NCBI GenBank assembly: GCA_021787775.1 | Contig: JAJYLK010000016.1 | Coordinates: 1 to 10,854, forward strand | Source: Actinomycetes bacterium | GTDB taxonomy: Bacteria > Actinomycetota > Thermoleophilia > BMS3ABIN01 | Reading direction: 5' to 3' | DNA: 10,854 nt | Shown here: piece by piece, positions 1 to 8,309 of the stretch | How positions within the stretch are numbered: position 1 is the stretch's first letter | How the letters are laid out: each line of letters opens with the position of its first letter | The notes under the pieces: model-generated | What the model saw: the letters and a program-made list of their open reading frames with translations, nothing else | What the model was told of the DNA's origin: nothing | The model's database searches: none | Made by a program: the position numbers and the translations under genes

Positions 1-948
<948 letters not shown>

Positions 949-952
<4 letters not shown>

Positions 953-1434
953 GACCGGCTGCCTTCGCTGGCGGAGGCGCGCCCGGCAGCCGCGCTGCCA
1001 CCCTCTCCGACCACGGTGACGGCATCGCCGGCTGAGATTGTCGCGCCTTCCAGCACCTCGGCAAAAACTCCCTCGCGCGGCATGACGCAATCGCCCGCCT
1101 GGCGGAAGATCTCGCAGCGGTCGTGGCATCTCTTGCCGATCTGGCTGATGCGCACCAGGGCGTCGCCCAGGCGCAGCAGCGTTCCCACCGGCAGCGAAAC
1201 CAGGTCGATTCCTCCAGTGGTGATGTTCTCGGCAAAATCTCCCGGGCCCACGTCCAGTCCCTTCGCCCGGATCTTTTCAATGCTCTCGGCCGCCAGCAGG
1301 CTCAGTTGACGGTGCCAGCCGCCGGCGTGGCCGTCGCCGTCGACGCCATGCCCGGAGCGCAGCTCGACGCTGGCAACCGGCGCCTTGCGCGTGCCCTTGG
1401 CAGCCGAGATGTTGACGGATATTATCTCAGCCAT
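949..1434 (-). CDS. Free-standing MOSC domain protein
   Basis: A 161-residue protein that is almost entirely a MOSC domain, the fold found at the C-terminus of eukaryotic Moco sulfurases and in YiiM-like proteins, where a conserved cysteine handles sulfur or the Mo ligand. Visible motifs are GDGHAGGWHRQLSLLAAESI (residues 33-52), GDFAENITTGGIDL (65-78), VGTLLRLGD (83-91) and the cysteine region IGKRCHDRCEIF (99-110) with C103 and C107, followed by GDCVMP with C116. There is no signal peptide or membrane segment, so it is cytosolic. The ATG directly follows the moaC TAA, and an AGGAGG ribosome site at 1444-1449 lies 9 bases upstream, so the start is well supported. The stop lies in a GTGA overlap with mog. 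Position between moaC and mog suggests a step around Moco maturation, sulfuration or trafficking. The exact substrate is not known from sequence. Confidence 0.92.
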
Positions 1435-1920
1435 TTATGTCGCCCTCCTGATGTCGCCCGACCTGCCGCCGCGCTTCTCCAGCAGCCTGACATCGCCGAT
1501 CACCATTTCCCGGTCAACCGCCTTGCACATGTCGTATATGGTCAGCGCCGCCACGGCCGCGGCGGTAAGCGCCTCCATCTCCACCCCGGTCTTGCCGGAA
1601 AGACTCACGGTAGCCTCGATGTCCACGCCGGTCTCATCCAGCCGGAAATCGACGCCGGCGTGCTCGATGGAAAGCGGGTGGCACATGGGGATCAGCCGCG
1701 CCGTCTCCTTGGCCGCCATGATGCCGGCCACCCGCGCCACCGAAAGCACGTCGCCCTTGGCCAACGCCTGCCGCTTAATCAGCGCCAGCGTCTCCGGAGC
1801 CATGCTGATGCGCGCGCCGGCGCGCGCCGTGCGGGCGGTTACCGGTTTCTCGCCTACATCGACCATGCGGGCAGCGCCGGTTTCGTCCAGATGGGAGAAC
1901 CTGCCGGAGCCTTCGCTCAT
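1435..1920 (-). CDS. moaC: Cyclic pyranopterin monophosphate synthase MoaC
   Basis: MoaC converts the 3',8-cyclo-dihydro-GTP made by MoaA into cyclic pyranopterin monophosphate, the first stable Moco intermediate. The 161-residue protein matches the family's usual length and carries PMCHPL (residues 78-83), [10 protein letters not shown] (112-121) and [12 protein letters not shown] (128-139), with K133 in the position of the catalytic lysine, then a closing EKRGGRSG segment. Two starts are possible. GTG at 1921-1923 overlaps the moaA stop as GTGA, while ATG at 1918-1920 forms TGATG. I choose the ATG because a GGAGG sits just upstream and would abut the GTG with no spacing. The chosen N-terminus also places MVDV (19-22) at the same distance as in well-known MoaC proteins. 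moaC is cotranscribed with moaA, the preceding enzyme in the pathway. Confidence 0.96.
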   Translation of the reverse strand: MSEGSGRFSHLDETGAARMVDVGEKPVTARTARAGARISMAPETLALIKRQALAKGDVLSVARVAGIMAAKETARLIPMCHPLSIEHAGVDFRLDETGVDIEATVSLSGKTGVEMEALTAAAVAALTIYDMCKAVDREMVIGDVRLLEKRGGRSGDIRRAT

Positions 1921-2912
1921 CACCCTCCGATCCGGGACATCTGCCGCCGGGCGCCGCCATCGGCACGGCGGTCGTATTTCTTACGGCTGATCGCATCGGT
2001 GACCGACCGCACCAGCCGTCGGCGGCCACCGGCGATCAGCGGCCGGATGTCGGTTTCGTCGCTGCTGAAAAGGCAGCCCAGCAGGCGGCCGTCGGCGGTC
2101 AGCCGCAGGCGGTTGCAGCGCGGGCAGAAATGATCGCTTACCGGGCTGATGAAGCCGATGGTGCCGGCGGCGCCGGCAAAACTGTAATAGCGCGCCGGGC
2201 CGGCTCCAGCCGGTGACGCCGCGGGCATCAGCCTGGCATGCTCATGCAGCGCTTCGAGGATGCGGCCGCGGGGCACGAACCGGCCGGCGGCGGTTTGGCC
2301 GCGGCCCACCGGCATCAGCTCGATGAATCGCACATGAACCGGATGATCCCGGCACAGCGCGACGAACCGGTCCAGCTCGCGCTCGAGCCCGTCCATGGCG
2401 ACGACGTTGATCTTCACCGGCTCGAACCCGGCCGCCAGCGCCGCCTTAAGCCCCGCGAGCACCGGCTCCAGGCGGGCTCCGCCGGTGATCCGGAAGAAGC
2501 GGTCCGGGTCCAGGCTGTCGATGCTGATGTTCAGCCGCGCCAGCCCGGCGGCCTTGAGCCCGACGGCGTGCTCCGCCAGCAGGGAACCATTGGTCGTCAT
2601 CGCCAGGTCTTCGACCCCGCGCACGCCGGCCAGAGTGCCGATCAGCCCTGTCAGCCCGCGCCGGACCAGCGGTTCACCGCCGGTGATGCGCACGTGTGTG
2701 ATCCCGGCTTCCACCGCCGCTTCGGCGACGCCGACAATCTCCTCGTAGCTGAGGATATCGGCATGACGCAGCGGGGGAACGCCTTCGGGCGGCATGCAAT
2801 AGCGGCAACGGAAATTGCAGCGGTCGGTAACGGATATGCGCAGATAGTCCACACCGCCCCGGACGCCGGGGCCACAGGCTTCCTTTTCGGGATGATTGCC
2901 CTGTTGCATCAT
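1920..2912 (-). CDS. moaA: GTP 3',8-cyclase MoaA (radical SAM)
   Basis: MoaA is a cytosolic radical S-adenosylmethionine enzyme that rearranges GTP to 3',8-cyclo-7,8-dihydro-GTP, the committed step of molybdopterin synthesis. The 330-residue protein has [15 protein letters not shown] with the SAM-cluster cysteines C32, C36 and C39, then [12 protein letters not shown] (residues 75-86). A second [4Fe-4S] site near the C-terminus is formed by C263, C266 and C280 ([18 protein letters not shown]). It ends in Gly-Gly, the C-terminal tail conserved in MoaA and needed for activity in the studied enzymes. Both clusters and the tail are intact, so the enzyme should be functional. Two ATG codons stand in tandem at 2910-2912 and 2907-2909, and the mobA-mobB stop overlaps them. 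GGAAGGAAG just upstream could serve either. Confidence 0.97.
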   Translation of the reverse strand: MMQQGNHPEKEACGPGVRGGVDYLRISVTDRCNFRCRYCMPPEGVPPLRHADILSYEEIVGVAEAAVEAGITHVRITGGEPLVRRGLTGLIGTLAGVRGVEDLAMTTNGSLLAEHAVGLKAAGLARLNISIDSLDPDRFFRITGGARLEPVLAGLKAALAAGFEPVKINVVAMDGLERELDRFVALCRDHPVHVRFIELMPVGRGQTAAGRFVPRGRILEALHEHARLMPAASPAGAGPARYYSFAGAAGTIGFISPVSDHFCPRCNRLRLTADGRLLGCLFSSDETDIRPLIAGGRRRLVRSVTDAISRKKYDRRADGGARRQMSRIGG

Positions 2913-4075
2913 TCCACTTCCTTCCCCGTTCCCCGGTTTCCGGTGCTTCCGGCGAGTCCGTATCTGGCCGCCAGGAAGTCGGCTACGCCGGCGACGTCCT
3001 CCCGGTCGAACAGCGGCACCGATGCCGCCGCGCCGCGGCCGCCGATCACCGCGATCAGATCCGATTCGCGGCAGGCCAGCCTCCCGTCGCCGGTAACCTC
3101 GATCCGGTCGGCCGGTTCGCGCTTGAAGCCTTCGGCGATGATCAGATCCGCCTCACCGGCCAGGCCGCACAGCGCCCGCAGGTCCGGCTCCCGCTCCAGC
3201 CTCCTGAACGCGGCCATGCCCTCCGGCGCCGAGATCAGCACCGAACGCGCGCCCGCGCGCGACAGCCTCCAGGTGTCGGTTCCCTCGCGGTCGAGCGAGA
3301 GTCCGTGAACGTCGTGTTTGATATATGCTATCCGGCTGCCGCGCGCTGTCAACACCGGGACCAGCTTTTCCAGGAAAGTCGTCTTGCCGGAATCTTTCCG
3401 GCCGACGAAGCAGACCAGCGGTGCGCCCGGGCCGGCGCCGCTCGCCGCAGGCGCTGAATCGGCGGCGCTGCCGGCAGCCCTGGCTAAACTCAGCTGCCGC
3501 TCCGCCTCACGCAGGTCGGCCGGTGTGTTGACGTTGAAGAACGCGTCCTCTTCTCCGGCAAACGCCGGCATGGCGCCGCCGTCCACGTAGCGCGTCCGGA
3601 TGTCTCCCAGCAGCTTCTGGATGCTCAGCTCGCCACGTTCGATACAGCGCCGCACCGGCGCCAGGCAGCTCTTGCTGTAAACCGCGCAGAGCGGCTCCAG
3701 TCCACGCCGGCTGCGCGGCACCACGGCATCGGCCTCCCCGGCCATGCCTGCCAGCGCCCTGACCGCCGCCGGCGGCACGAAAGGCAGGTCGCAAGCGATC
3801 ACGAAACAGAGTCGGTGGCGGGCCGCGGCCAGTGCGGTGTATACGCCGGCCAGCGCCGCGCCAGCGGGAAAATGGTCGGCAACATGCGGCAGCCCGAAAT
3901 GCTCGCAGGCGCCCGCGTCGCCGCCGGCGATGAAGAGGTCGTCGGTGAGCGGGCCGAGTGCGCCGGCCAGGCGAACGATGAGCGGCCGGTTGTCCAGCCG
4001 GACCAGCGCCTTGTCCGCGCCCATGCGCCGGCTCCTGCCACCGGCGAGGATGGCGATGGAAAAAGGCTCAGCCAT
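2909..4075 (-). CDS. mobAB: MobA-MobB fusion: molybdenum cofactor guanylyltransferase plus GTP-binding adaptor
   Basis: A 388-residue two-domain protein. Residues 1 to about 195 are MobA, which transfers GMP to Mo-molybdopterin to make molybdopterin guanine dinucleotide. Its nucleotide-binding loop is ILAGGRSRRMGADKAL (9-24), the metal-binding segment is ACDLPF with D96, and the closing motif is NVNTPADL (181-188). An Ala/Gly/Ser/Pro-rich linker (about 198-219) leads to MobB (about 220-388), with P-loop GRKDSGKTT (225-233), AYIKHDVHG (250-258) and IIAEGFKREP (312-321). MobB is a GTP-binding accessory factor thought to help deliver the nucleotide or cofactor. In E. coli the two are separate genes; fusions occur in other bacteria. 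It is the first gene of the leftward operon and overlaps moaA by 4 bases. The ATG at 4073-4075 gives the expected short run before the MobA loop, though its ribosome site (GCGGGA) is weak. Its presence implies DMSO-reductase-family molybdo- or tungstoenzymes elsewhere in the genome. Confidence 0.95.
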   Translation of the reverse strand: MAEPFSIAILAGGRSRRMGADKALVRLDNRPLIVRLAGALGPLTDDLFIAGGDAGACEHFGLPHVADHFPAGAALAGVYTALAAARHRLCFVIACDLPFVPPAAVRALAGMAGEADAVVPRSRRGLEPLCAVYSKSCLAPVRRCIERGELSIQKLLGDIRTRYVDGGAMPAFAGEEDAFFNVNTPADLREAERQLSLARAAGSAADSAPAASGAGPGAPLVCFVGRKDSGKTTFLEKLVPVLTARGSRIAYIKHDVHGLSLDREGTDTWRLSRAGARSVLISAPEGMAAFRRLEREPDLRALCGLAGEADLIIAEGFKREPADRIEVTGDGRLACRESDLIAVIGGRGAAASVPLFDREDVAGVADFLAARYGLAGSTGNRGTGKEVE

Positions 4076-4084
4076 TCCCGCGCC

Positions 4085-4106
4085 CGGCGCGAAAGCGCCG
4101 CTTTTT
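4085..4106 (+). terminator. Terminator-like hairpin with GAAA tetraloop and T-run
   Basis: CGGCGC-GAAA-GCGCCG forms a perfect 6-bp GC stem at 4085-4100, followed by C and TTTTT at 4101-4106. This is the shape of a rho-independent terminator reading to the right. No plus-strand gene lies upstream, so if active it would stop antisense transcription coming out of the Moco operon before it reaches the kinase promoter. Read leftwards, the same hairpin sits 9 bases before the mobA-mobB start codon, where it could affect translation. The T-run is short. Confidence 0.35.
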
Positions 4107-4114
4107 CGGTCCGC

Positions 4115-4142
4115 TTAACTTAAGTAACTGCTGTGCTATACT
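4115..4142 (+). promoter_or_regulatory. Candidate promoter of the kinase/HD-GYP operon
   Basis: TTAACT (4115-4120) and TATACT (4137-4142) are separated by 16 bases. The -10 matches the housekeeping consensus at 5 of 6 positions and the -35 at 4 of 6. Transcription would begin near 4149 and leave a leader of about 130 bases before the TTG at 4279. The prediction rests on consensus only. Confidence 0.45.
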
Positions 4143-4169
4143 TTCCATATCCATTCCGGGAGAAAAAAA

Positions 4170-4198
4170 ATTCTAGCACGCCGCCTCCCTGCCGACAA
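4170..4198 (-). promoter_or_regulatory. Candidate promoter of the Moco operon
   Basis: On the minus strand, TTGTCG (4198-4193) and TAGAAT (4175-4170) are separated by exactly 17 bases, with consensus matches of 4/6 and 5/6. A run of T follows the -10. The start site would be near 4163, giving a leader of about 88 bases before mobA-mobB. I could not recognise the conserved parts of a Moco riboswitch in that leader. The prediction rests on consensus only. Confidence 0.45.
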
Positions 4199-4215
4199 AA
4201 CAACGCCCACTCGCG

Positions 4216-4237
4216 AACATTCGACAAAAAAACATTC
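4216..4237. repeat. Short direct repeat AACATTC, 15 bases apart
   Basis: AACATTC occurs at 4216-4222 and 4231-4237 in the kinase leader. CGACAAAA occurs at 4193-4200 and 4222-4229. Repeats spaced by roughly one and a half or three helical turns in a regulatory region can be operator half-sites, but these are short and A-rich and could be chance. Confidence 0.25.
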
Positions 4238-4270
4238 TGCCCGCAAATAGCCGTGTAATCGAAGACAAGT

Positions 4271-4281
4271 AGGGTAAATTG
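4271..4281 (+). promoter_or_regulatory. Ribosome binding site supporting a TTG start
   Basis: AGGG at 4271-4274 lies 4 bases before TTG (4279-4281). The two nearby ATG codons (4286 and 4289) are out of frame with the kinase. The only other early in-frame start is GTG at 4300, which lacks a comparable upstream purine block. Confidence 0.5.
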
Positions 4282-5880
4282 TCAAATGATGCCGTTCAGG
4301 TGAGCGCCGCCCCACCGCCGCAAGCAGAACCGCCCAGCCGGCGGCGCTTCGGACTCAGCGCCCGGATCGCCGTGCTGCTGGCGATCATGTGCATCCCCAT
4401 CATCGGCGGTATCATCTATAACTCGGTCTCGACGCTCGAATCCACGGTCAACAAAGATTACGAGCTGCGCGCCACCCTGATCGCGCAGTTCTTCAGCGCC
4501 GACATCATCAACGAGCCGGACAAGATCAGCTACGACCACTTCCAGGGCGAGATCGAAAAACTACACCAGCTCAACCAGGACATCATGAAGATATCGGTCT
4601 ATGCTCCCCGCGGCGGCCAGGTGGTCAGAATCGCCAGCACCGACCCCAGCCAGATCGGCGAGGTGTCCCAGCCCGAGGACCGGGCGCCGCTGGACACCAA
4701 CCAGGCTACGCTCGCCGAGAGCGAAAAGAACGGCCGCCGCATCATCGAGGCGATCGCACCGCTGACGATCGACGGCAAGCCGGCGGCGACGATCGGCATT
4801 TACATGTACCTGGACTCGCGCGACAGCCTGATCCATTCACAGCAGGTGAAATTCCTGCTGATCGGCGGTTTCGGCATCGCGGCGCTGCTGGCGCTGCTCT
4901 ACCTCAGCCTGCATCTCTACCTGATCAAGCCGGTGGCGCGCCTGGCGCGTGTGACCCGTGCCGTCTCGCGCGGTGATTTCAGCCAGAAAGTAGATATCCG
5001 GTCAAAAAACGAATTGGGCGATCTGGGTAACTCGGTCAACACCATGACCGAGTCGCTGTCGGTGCAGAGCGCCGAGCTTACGAACAAGGTGGCGGAGCTG
5101 GAGCAGGTCAACACCGACCTGAAGGACAGCGAGCGCGAGTTGAGGCTGACCAACAAGCAGCTGGAGACCGCCAACCGGCTCAAGTCCCAGTTCCTGGCGA
5201 CCATGAGCCACGAGCTGCGCACGCCGCTGAACTCGATCATCGGCTTTTCCGAGCTGCTGGAGGACGAGACCTACGGCGGCCTCAACAACAAGCAGATGCG
5301 CTATGTGGGGAACATCGTCGTCTCCAGCAAGCACCTGCTGAAACTGATCAATGACATCCTCGATCTGGCCAAGGTGGAATCGGGCACGATCGAGATCCAT
5401 CCGGAACAGCTGTCGCTGCCGGATGCGATGTCGAGCGTCATCAGCATCGTCGAGCCGCTGGCGACCAAGAAGGACATCACTCTGGAAATAAACGTCATCG
5501 ATGGTGTCAAGTACATCAATGCCGACCCGGCGCGCCTCAAGCAGATTCTCTACAACCTGCTCAGCAACGCGATCAAATTCACCCCGTCGGGCGGCAAGGT
5601 TTACGTCGAAGCGCAGCGGAGCCGCGATGATGTCGAGATCTCGGTTACCGATACCGGCATCGGCATCAGCCGCCGCGACCAGCAGCGCATATTCTCCGAG
5701 TTCCTACAGGTTGAGGGGACGTATGCGCGCAAGTACGAAGGCACCGGCCTGGGGCTGGCGCTGACGAAGAAACTCGTTGAGCTGCACGGGGGCAGAATCT
5801 GGGTCAGGAGCGCGCCCGGTCTGGGAAGCCGCTTCTCCTTCGTCATCCCCGATGTCAAGCCCGGCGTGGCAAGCAATTGA
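4279..5880 (+). CDS. Membrane sensor histidine kinase (HAMP-HisKA-HATPase)
   Basis: A 533-residue two-component kinase. A proline-rich cytosolic lead (1-25) precedes TM1 (about 28-48), an extracytoplasmic sensor of about 140 residues (49-190) and TM2 (about 191-215). HAMP (about 215-266) and a heptad-rich coiled coil (about 262-303) follow. The HisKA domain carries MSHELRTPLNSIIGF, with phospho-acceptor H311. The HATPase_c domain has the N box LYNLLSNAIKF (424-434), G1 DTGIGI (458-463) and G2 GTGLGLAL (488-495). All catalytic motifs are intact. The sensor resembles single-Cache or PAS-like periplasmic domains in size and has no cysteine pair or other ligand motif, so its signal is unknown. 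It is the first gene of the signalling operon and starts with TTG. Its stop overlaps the next kinase's start as TTGA. The core is closely similar to the next kinase, pointing to tandem duplication. Partners are probably the receivers downstream. Confidence 0.94.
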   Translation: MSNDAVQVSAAPPPQAEPPSRRRFGLSARIAVLLAIMCIPIIGGIIYNSVSTLESTVNKDYELRATLIAQFFSADIINEPDKISYDHFQGEIEKLHQLNQDIMKISVYAPRGGQVVRIASTDPSQIGEVSQPEDRAPLDTNQATLAESEKNGRRIIEAIAPLTIDGKPAATIGIYMYLDSRDSLIHSQQVKFLLIGGFGIAALLALLYLSLHLYLIKPVARLARVTRAVSRGDFSQKVDIRSKNELGDLGNSVNTMTESLSVQSAELTNKVAELEQVNTDLKDSERELRLTNKQLETANRLKSQFLATMSHELRTPLNSIIGFSELLEDETYGGLNNKQMRYVGNIVVSSKHLLKLINDILDLAKVESGTIEIHPEQLSLPDAMSSVISIVEPLATKKDITLEINVIDGVKYINADPARLKQILYNLLSNAIKFTPSGGKVYVEAQRSRDDVEISVTDTGIGISRRDQQRIFSEFLQVEGTYARKYEGTGLGLALTKKLVELHGGRIWVRSAPGLGSRFSFVIPDVKPGVASN

Positions 5881-7859
5881 TAAACCGTTTCCGAAACAAC
5901 CGCCTGGTCAAACTCTTCAGCAGCCGCCTGGAACTAAAGATCCTCAGCCTGGTGATGATCCTGGTCGTTGCCGGCTTCGGCGTCTTCGCCATCTTCAATG
6001 TACGGCAGACATCGGTGGCGCTCAGGACGCAGAAAGAAGACAGCAACTCGGTGCTCAGCTCGCAGGTGGTCAGCAGCATCCAGAACACGATGCTGGCCGG
6101 CAAGGGGCCGCAGGCCACCAGCGCCCTGGACAACCTGCGCAACGTTCCCGAGGTGGATCGCATCCAGGTCTTCTCCACCCAGGGCCAGGAGGTTTTCGCC
6201 AGCAATCTGGGCGTCAGCCAGCAGCCGGTCAGCCAGGTGTTCGACGTCCTCAAGAGCGGCCAGCGCACCCGGTTTTACGAAACACGCGACGGCGAGCAGT
6301 ATCTCGTCGACGTGCGTCCGCTGCCGAATGACAAGGCCTGCCAGCAGTGCCACGGATCCAGCAACCCGTTGCGAGGGGTGGTGCTGGTCTCCACCTCGAT
6401 GGCCGATGTCCAGTCGGCAGTCGGCCGGGAAGAGATCCTGATGGCCTTCGTCTTCATCGGCGGCCTGGTGGTGCTGCTGGGCGCCCTGGGGCTGTCGCTG
6501 CACGTGGCGGTGCTGGCGCCGCTGAAGAAAGTAATGGGCGGCATCCGCAACCTCTCCGGCGGCGATCTGAGCCACCGCGTCGAGGTCACCTCGGCGGACG
6601 AAGTCGGCGAGCTGGCCCGCAGCTTCAACCGGATGGCGGACAGCCTGGGCGAATCACAGGACAGGCTCCGGCGGGCCAACTTCGACCTGCTGGAAGCCAA
6701 CCGGCTCAAGTCAGAATTCCTGTCGGTGATGAGCCACGAACTGCGCACGCCGCTGAATGCCATCATCGGCTTCTCCGAGGTACTCATGGATCAGGATGAC
6801 GGCAGCCTCAGCGAGCGCCAGACAAGGTTCCTTACCAACATCGAGACCAGCGGCCGGCATCTGCTCAAGCTGGTCAATGACATCCTCGACCTCTCCGCTG
6901 TCGGCTCCGACAACGCCGAGCTGGAGAAGGAAGACATCTCCGTGCCGCAGGTGATGGAAGACGTGCGCAAGCTGGGTCATCCGTTCGCTGCCCAGCGCCG
7001 GATATGGCTGGATGTCAAGCCATCAGAAGCGCTGCCGCTGCTGCACGCCGATGCGGCCAAAATCAAGCGGATTCTGTATAATCTGGTTAGCAACGCAATC
7101 AAATTCACGCCCGAGGGCGGCCGGGTCACAATCAACGCCCGGCTGCGGGATGGCATGGTCGAGATCTCGGTGACGGACACCGGCATCGGCATCAGCGACG
7201 AAGACCAGGAAAAGATCTTCGATTACTTCGGGCAGGTGGAGAGCAATCACGCCCGCCGGTTCGAAGGAGCGGGCGTGGGGCTGGCGCTGACCAAGAAGCT
7301 GGTGGAGATGCATGGCGGCCGCATCCGGGTGGAAAGCGAGCTGGGCAAGGGCAGCACCTTCACCATCGCCCTGCCGGTGACAGGCGGGCGGCGCGAGACC
7401 GACTGGAAGGTGGCCGGGAACGTGATGGAGCCCGAAGTTCAGCCGGAGGCCAGCCCGAACCAGCCGCTGGTGCTGGTGATCGAGGACGATCCGCAGACGA
7501 GCGAACTGATCGGCCTGTGGCTGGAGGAATCCGGCTACCGGGTGGCGCGCGCCTTCGACGGCGAGCAGGGACTGAAGCTGGCGAAAGCGCTGCGGCCGTT
7601 CGCGGTGACGCTGGACATCCTGCTGCCGAAGCTCGACGGCTGGGATGTGTTGCAGGAATTGAAGCAGGCGCCTGATACGAGGGAGATACCGGTGATCATC
7701 ATCTCTATCCTGGAGCGCAGCCGCCGGGGACTGGAGATGGGCGCCTTCGATTATTTTGTCAAACCGGTAGAGAAGCGGGCGCTGATCTGCAGGCTGGAGA
7801 GCCATTCACTTTACCGGCAGCGGCGGCAGTCTGAAGGCGATGGACCGGATGAAAGCTGA
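5877..7859 (+). CDS. Hybrid sensor histidine kinase with extracytoplasmic CxxCH (c-type heme) sensor and C-terminal receiver
   Basis: A 660-residue hybrid kinase. It has TM1 (about 22-42), an extracytoplasmic domain (43-186), TM2 (about 187-211), HAMP (about 211-264) and HisKA with MSHELRTPLNAIIGF (H287). HATPase_c has N box LYNLVSNAIKF (400-410), G1 DTGIGI (434-439) and G2 GAGVGLAL (464-471). A linker leads to a receiver (about 529-645) with acidic pair D537/D538, phospho-acceptor D580, S610 and K629. The extracytoplasmic domain contains KACQQCHG at 153-160. C155, C158 and H159 form a CxxCH motif, the covalent attachment site of c-type heme, in the compartment where cytochrome c maturation acts. 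Heme-bearing sensors of this layout are known in other bacteria and report redox state or gas ligands; the ligand here is inferred, not shown. No HPt domain is fused, so relay onward needs another protein. The start is TTG in a TTGA overlap with the previous gene, without a clear ribosome site, so translation is probably coupled. Confidence 0.93.
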   Translation: MINRFRNNRLVKLFSSRLELKILSLVMILVVAGFGVFAIFNVRQTSVALRTQKEDSNSVLSSQVVSSIQNTMLAGKGPQATSALDNLRNVPEVDRIQVFSTQGQEVFASNLGVSQQPVSQVFDVLKSGQRTRFYETRDGEQYLVDVRPLPNDKACQQCHGSSNPLRGVVLVSTSMADVQSAVGREEILMAFVFIGGLVVLLGALGLSLHVAVLAPLKKVMGGIRNLSGGDLSHRVEVTSADEVGELARSFNRMADSLGESQDRLRRANFDLLEANRLKSEFLSVMSHELRTPLNAIIGFSEVLMDQDDGSLSERQTRFLTNIETSGRHLLKLVNDILDLSAVGSDNAELEKEDISVPQVMEDVRKLGHPFAAQRRIWLDVKPSEALPLLHADAAKIKRILYNLVSNAIKFTPEGGRVTINARLRDGMVEISVTDTGIGISDEDQEKIFDYFGQVESNHARRFEGAGVGLALTKKLVEMHGGRIRVESELGKGSTFTIALPVTGGRRETDWKVAGNVMEPEVQPEASPNQPLVLVIEDDPQTSELIGLWLEESGYRVARAFDGEQGLKLAKALRPFAVTLDILLPKLDGWDVLQELKQAPDTREIPVIIISILERSRRGLEMGAFDYFVKPVEKRALICRLESHSLYRQRRQSEGDGPDES

Positions 7860-7916
7860 TTTCCGGTCAGCGCCGGCAGGGGCCTGGAGTCAGACGCGCA
7901 TGGCGGAGCTGAGGCG

Positions 7917-8309
7917 ATGAGCGCAAAGAAAATCCTCGTGGTGGAGGACAACAAGATGAACCTTGAGCTGGTGAGCGACATCCTCACCGCCCACGGTTAT
8001 GAGGTGATCCAGGCCAGCGAAGGCCGTCAGGCGCTGGAACTCGCCCGCACGCACCTGCCCGATCTCATCCTGATGGACATCCAGCTGCCGGAAATGGACG
8101 GCCTCGAGGTCACCCGGCGGCTGAAAAGCGACCCCGGCACCAGCGGCATCGGGATCGTGGCGCTGACGGCCCACGCGATGCGCGGCGACAAGGAGCGGGC
8201 GCAGGCCGCCGGCTGCGCCGGGTACATCGCCAAGCCGATCGACATCCATGAATTCAACGGCATCATCGAAGGCTATCTGGAACCGGTATCGGAGGAGCAG
8301 ACCTCATGA
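7917..8309 (+). CDS. Single-domain response regulator (CheY/DivK-like receiver)
   Basis: A 130-residue free-standing receiver with no output domain. It has the acidic residues E10 and D11 (VVEDNKMN), phospho-acceptor D54 (LILMDIQLPEMDG), T84 (VALTAHAM) and K106 (YIAKPID), so it should accept phosphate. The EDNxxN opening and the TAHAM switch segment resemble receivers found with hybrid kinases and DivK-like regulators more than chemotaxis CheY. It probably acts as a diffusible phosphate carrier or allosteric partner between the two kinases and the HD-GYP protein. It begins 57 bases after the hybrid kinase, the only real gap in the operon. The ATG at 7917 has GGAG at 7904-7907. The tiny frame ATGGCGGAGCTGAGGCGATGA (7899-7919 region) ends on this start codon but looks incidental. 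The stop overlaps the next gene as ATGA. Confidence 0.93.
   Translation: MSAKKILVVEDNKMNLELVSDILTAHGYEVIQASEGRQALELARTHLPDLILMDIQLPEMDGLEVTRRLKSDPGTSGIGIVALTAHAMRGDKERAQAAGCAGYIAKPIDIHEFNGIIEGYLEPVSEEQTS

Noticed and set aside
1123..2133. Plus-strand open frame of 336 codons opposite MOSC, moaC and moaA
   Set aside because: It covers the reverse of three confirmed genes; the His/Arg/Gln-rich translation is the typical mirror of GC-rich coding sequence.
2238..3308. Plus-strand open frame of 356 codons opposite moaA and mobA-mobB
   Set aside because: It is the mirror of conserved coding sequence and has no recognisable domain or ribosome site.
4076..4163. Moco riboswitch upstream of the molybdenum operon
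   Set aside because: The predicted leader is only about 88 bases and I could not find the conserved helices or loops of the Moco RNA motif; the one clear hairpin is terminator-like.
4211..4225. LexA-like box around CGAACATTCG
   Set aside because: It has a short symmetric core but not the CGAAC-N4-GTTCG spacing of a LexA operator.
7023..7805. Minus-strand open frame of 260 codons opposite the hybrid kinase
   Set aside because: It lies fully inside the ATPase and receiver coding region, and the translation is low in conserved features.
7899..7919. Six-codon mini frame ending on the receiver's ATG as a leader peptide
   Set aside because: It has no ribosome site of its own, and so short a frame is expected by chance.
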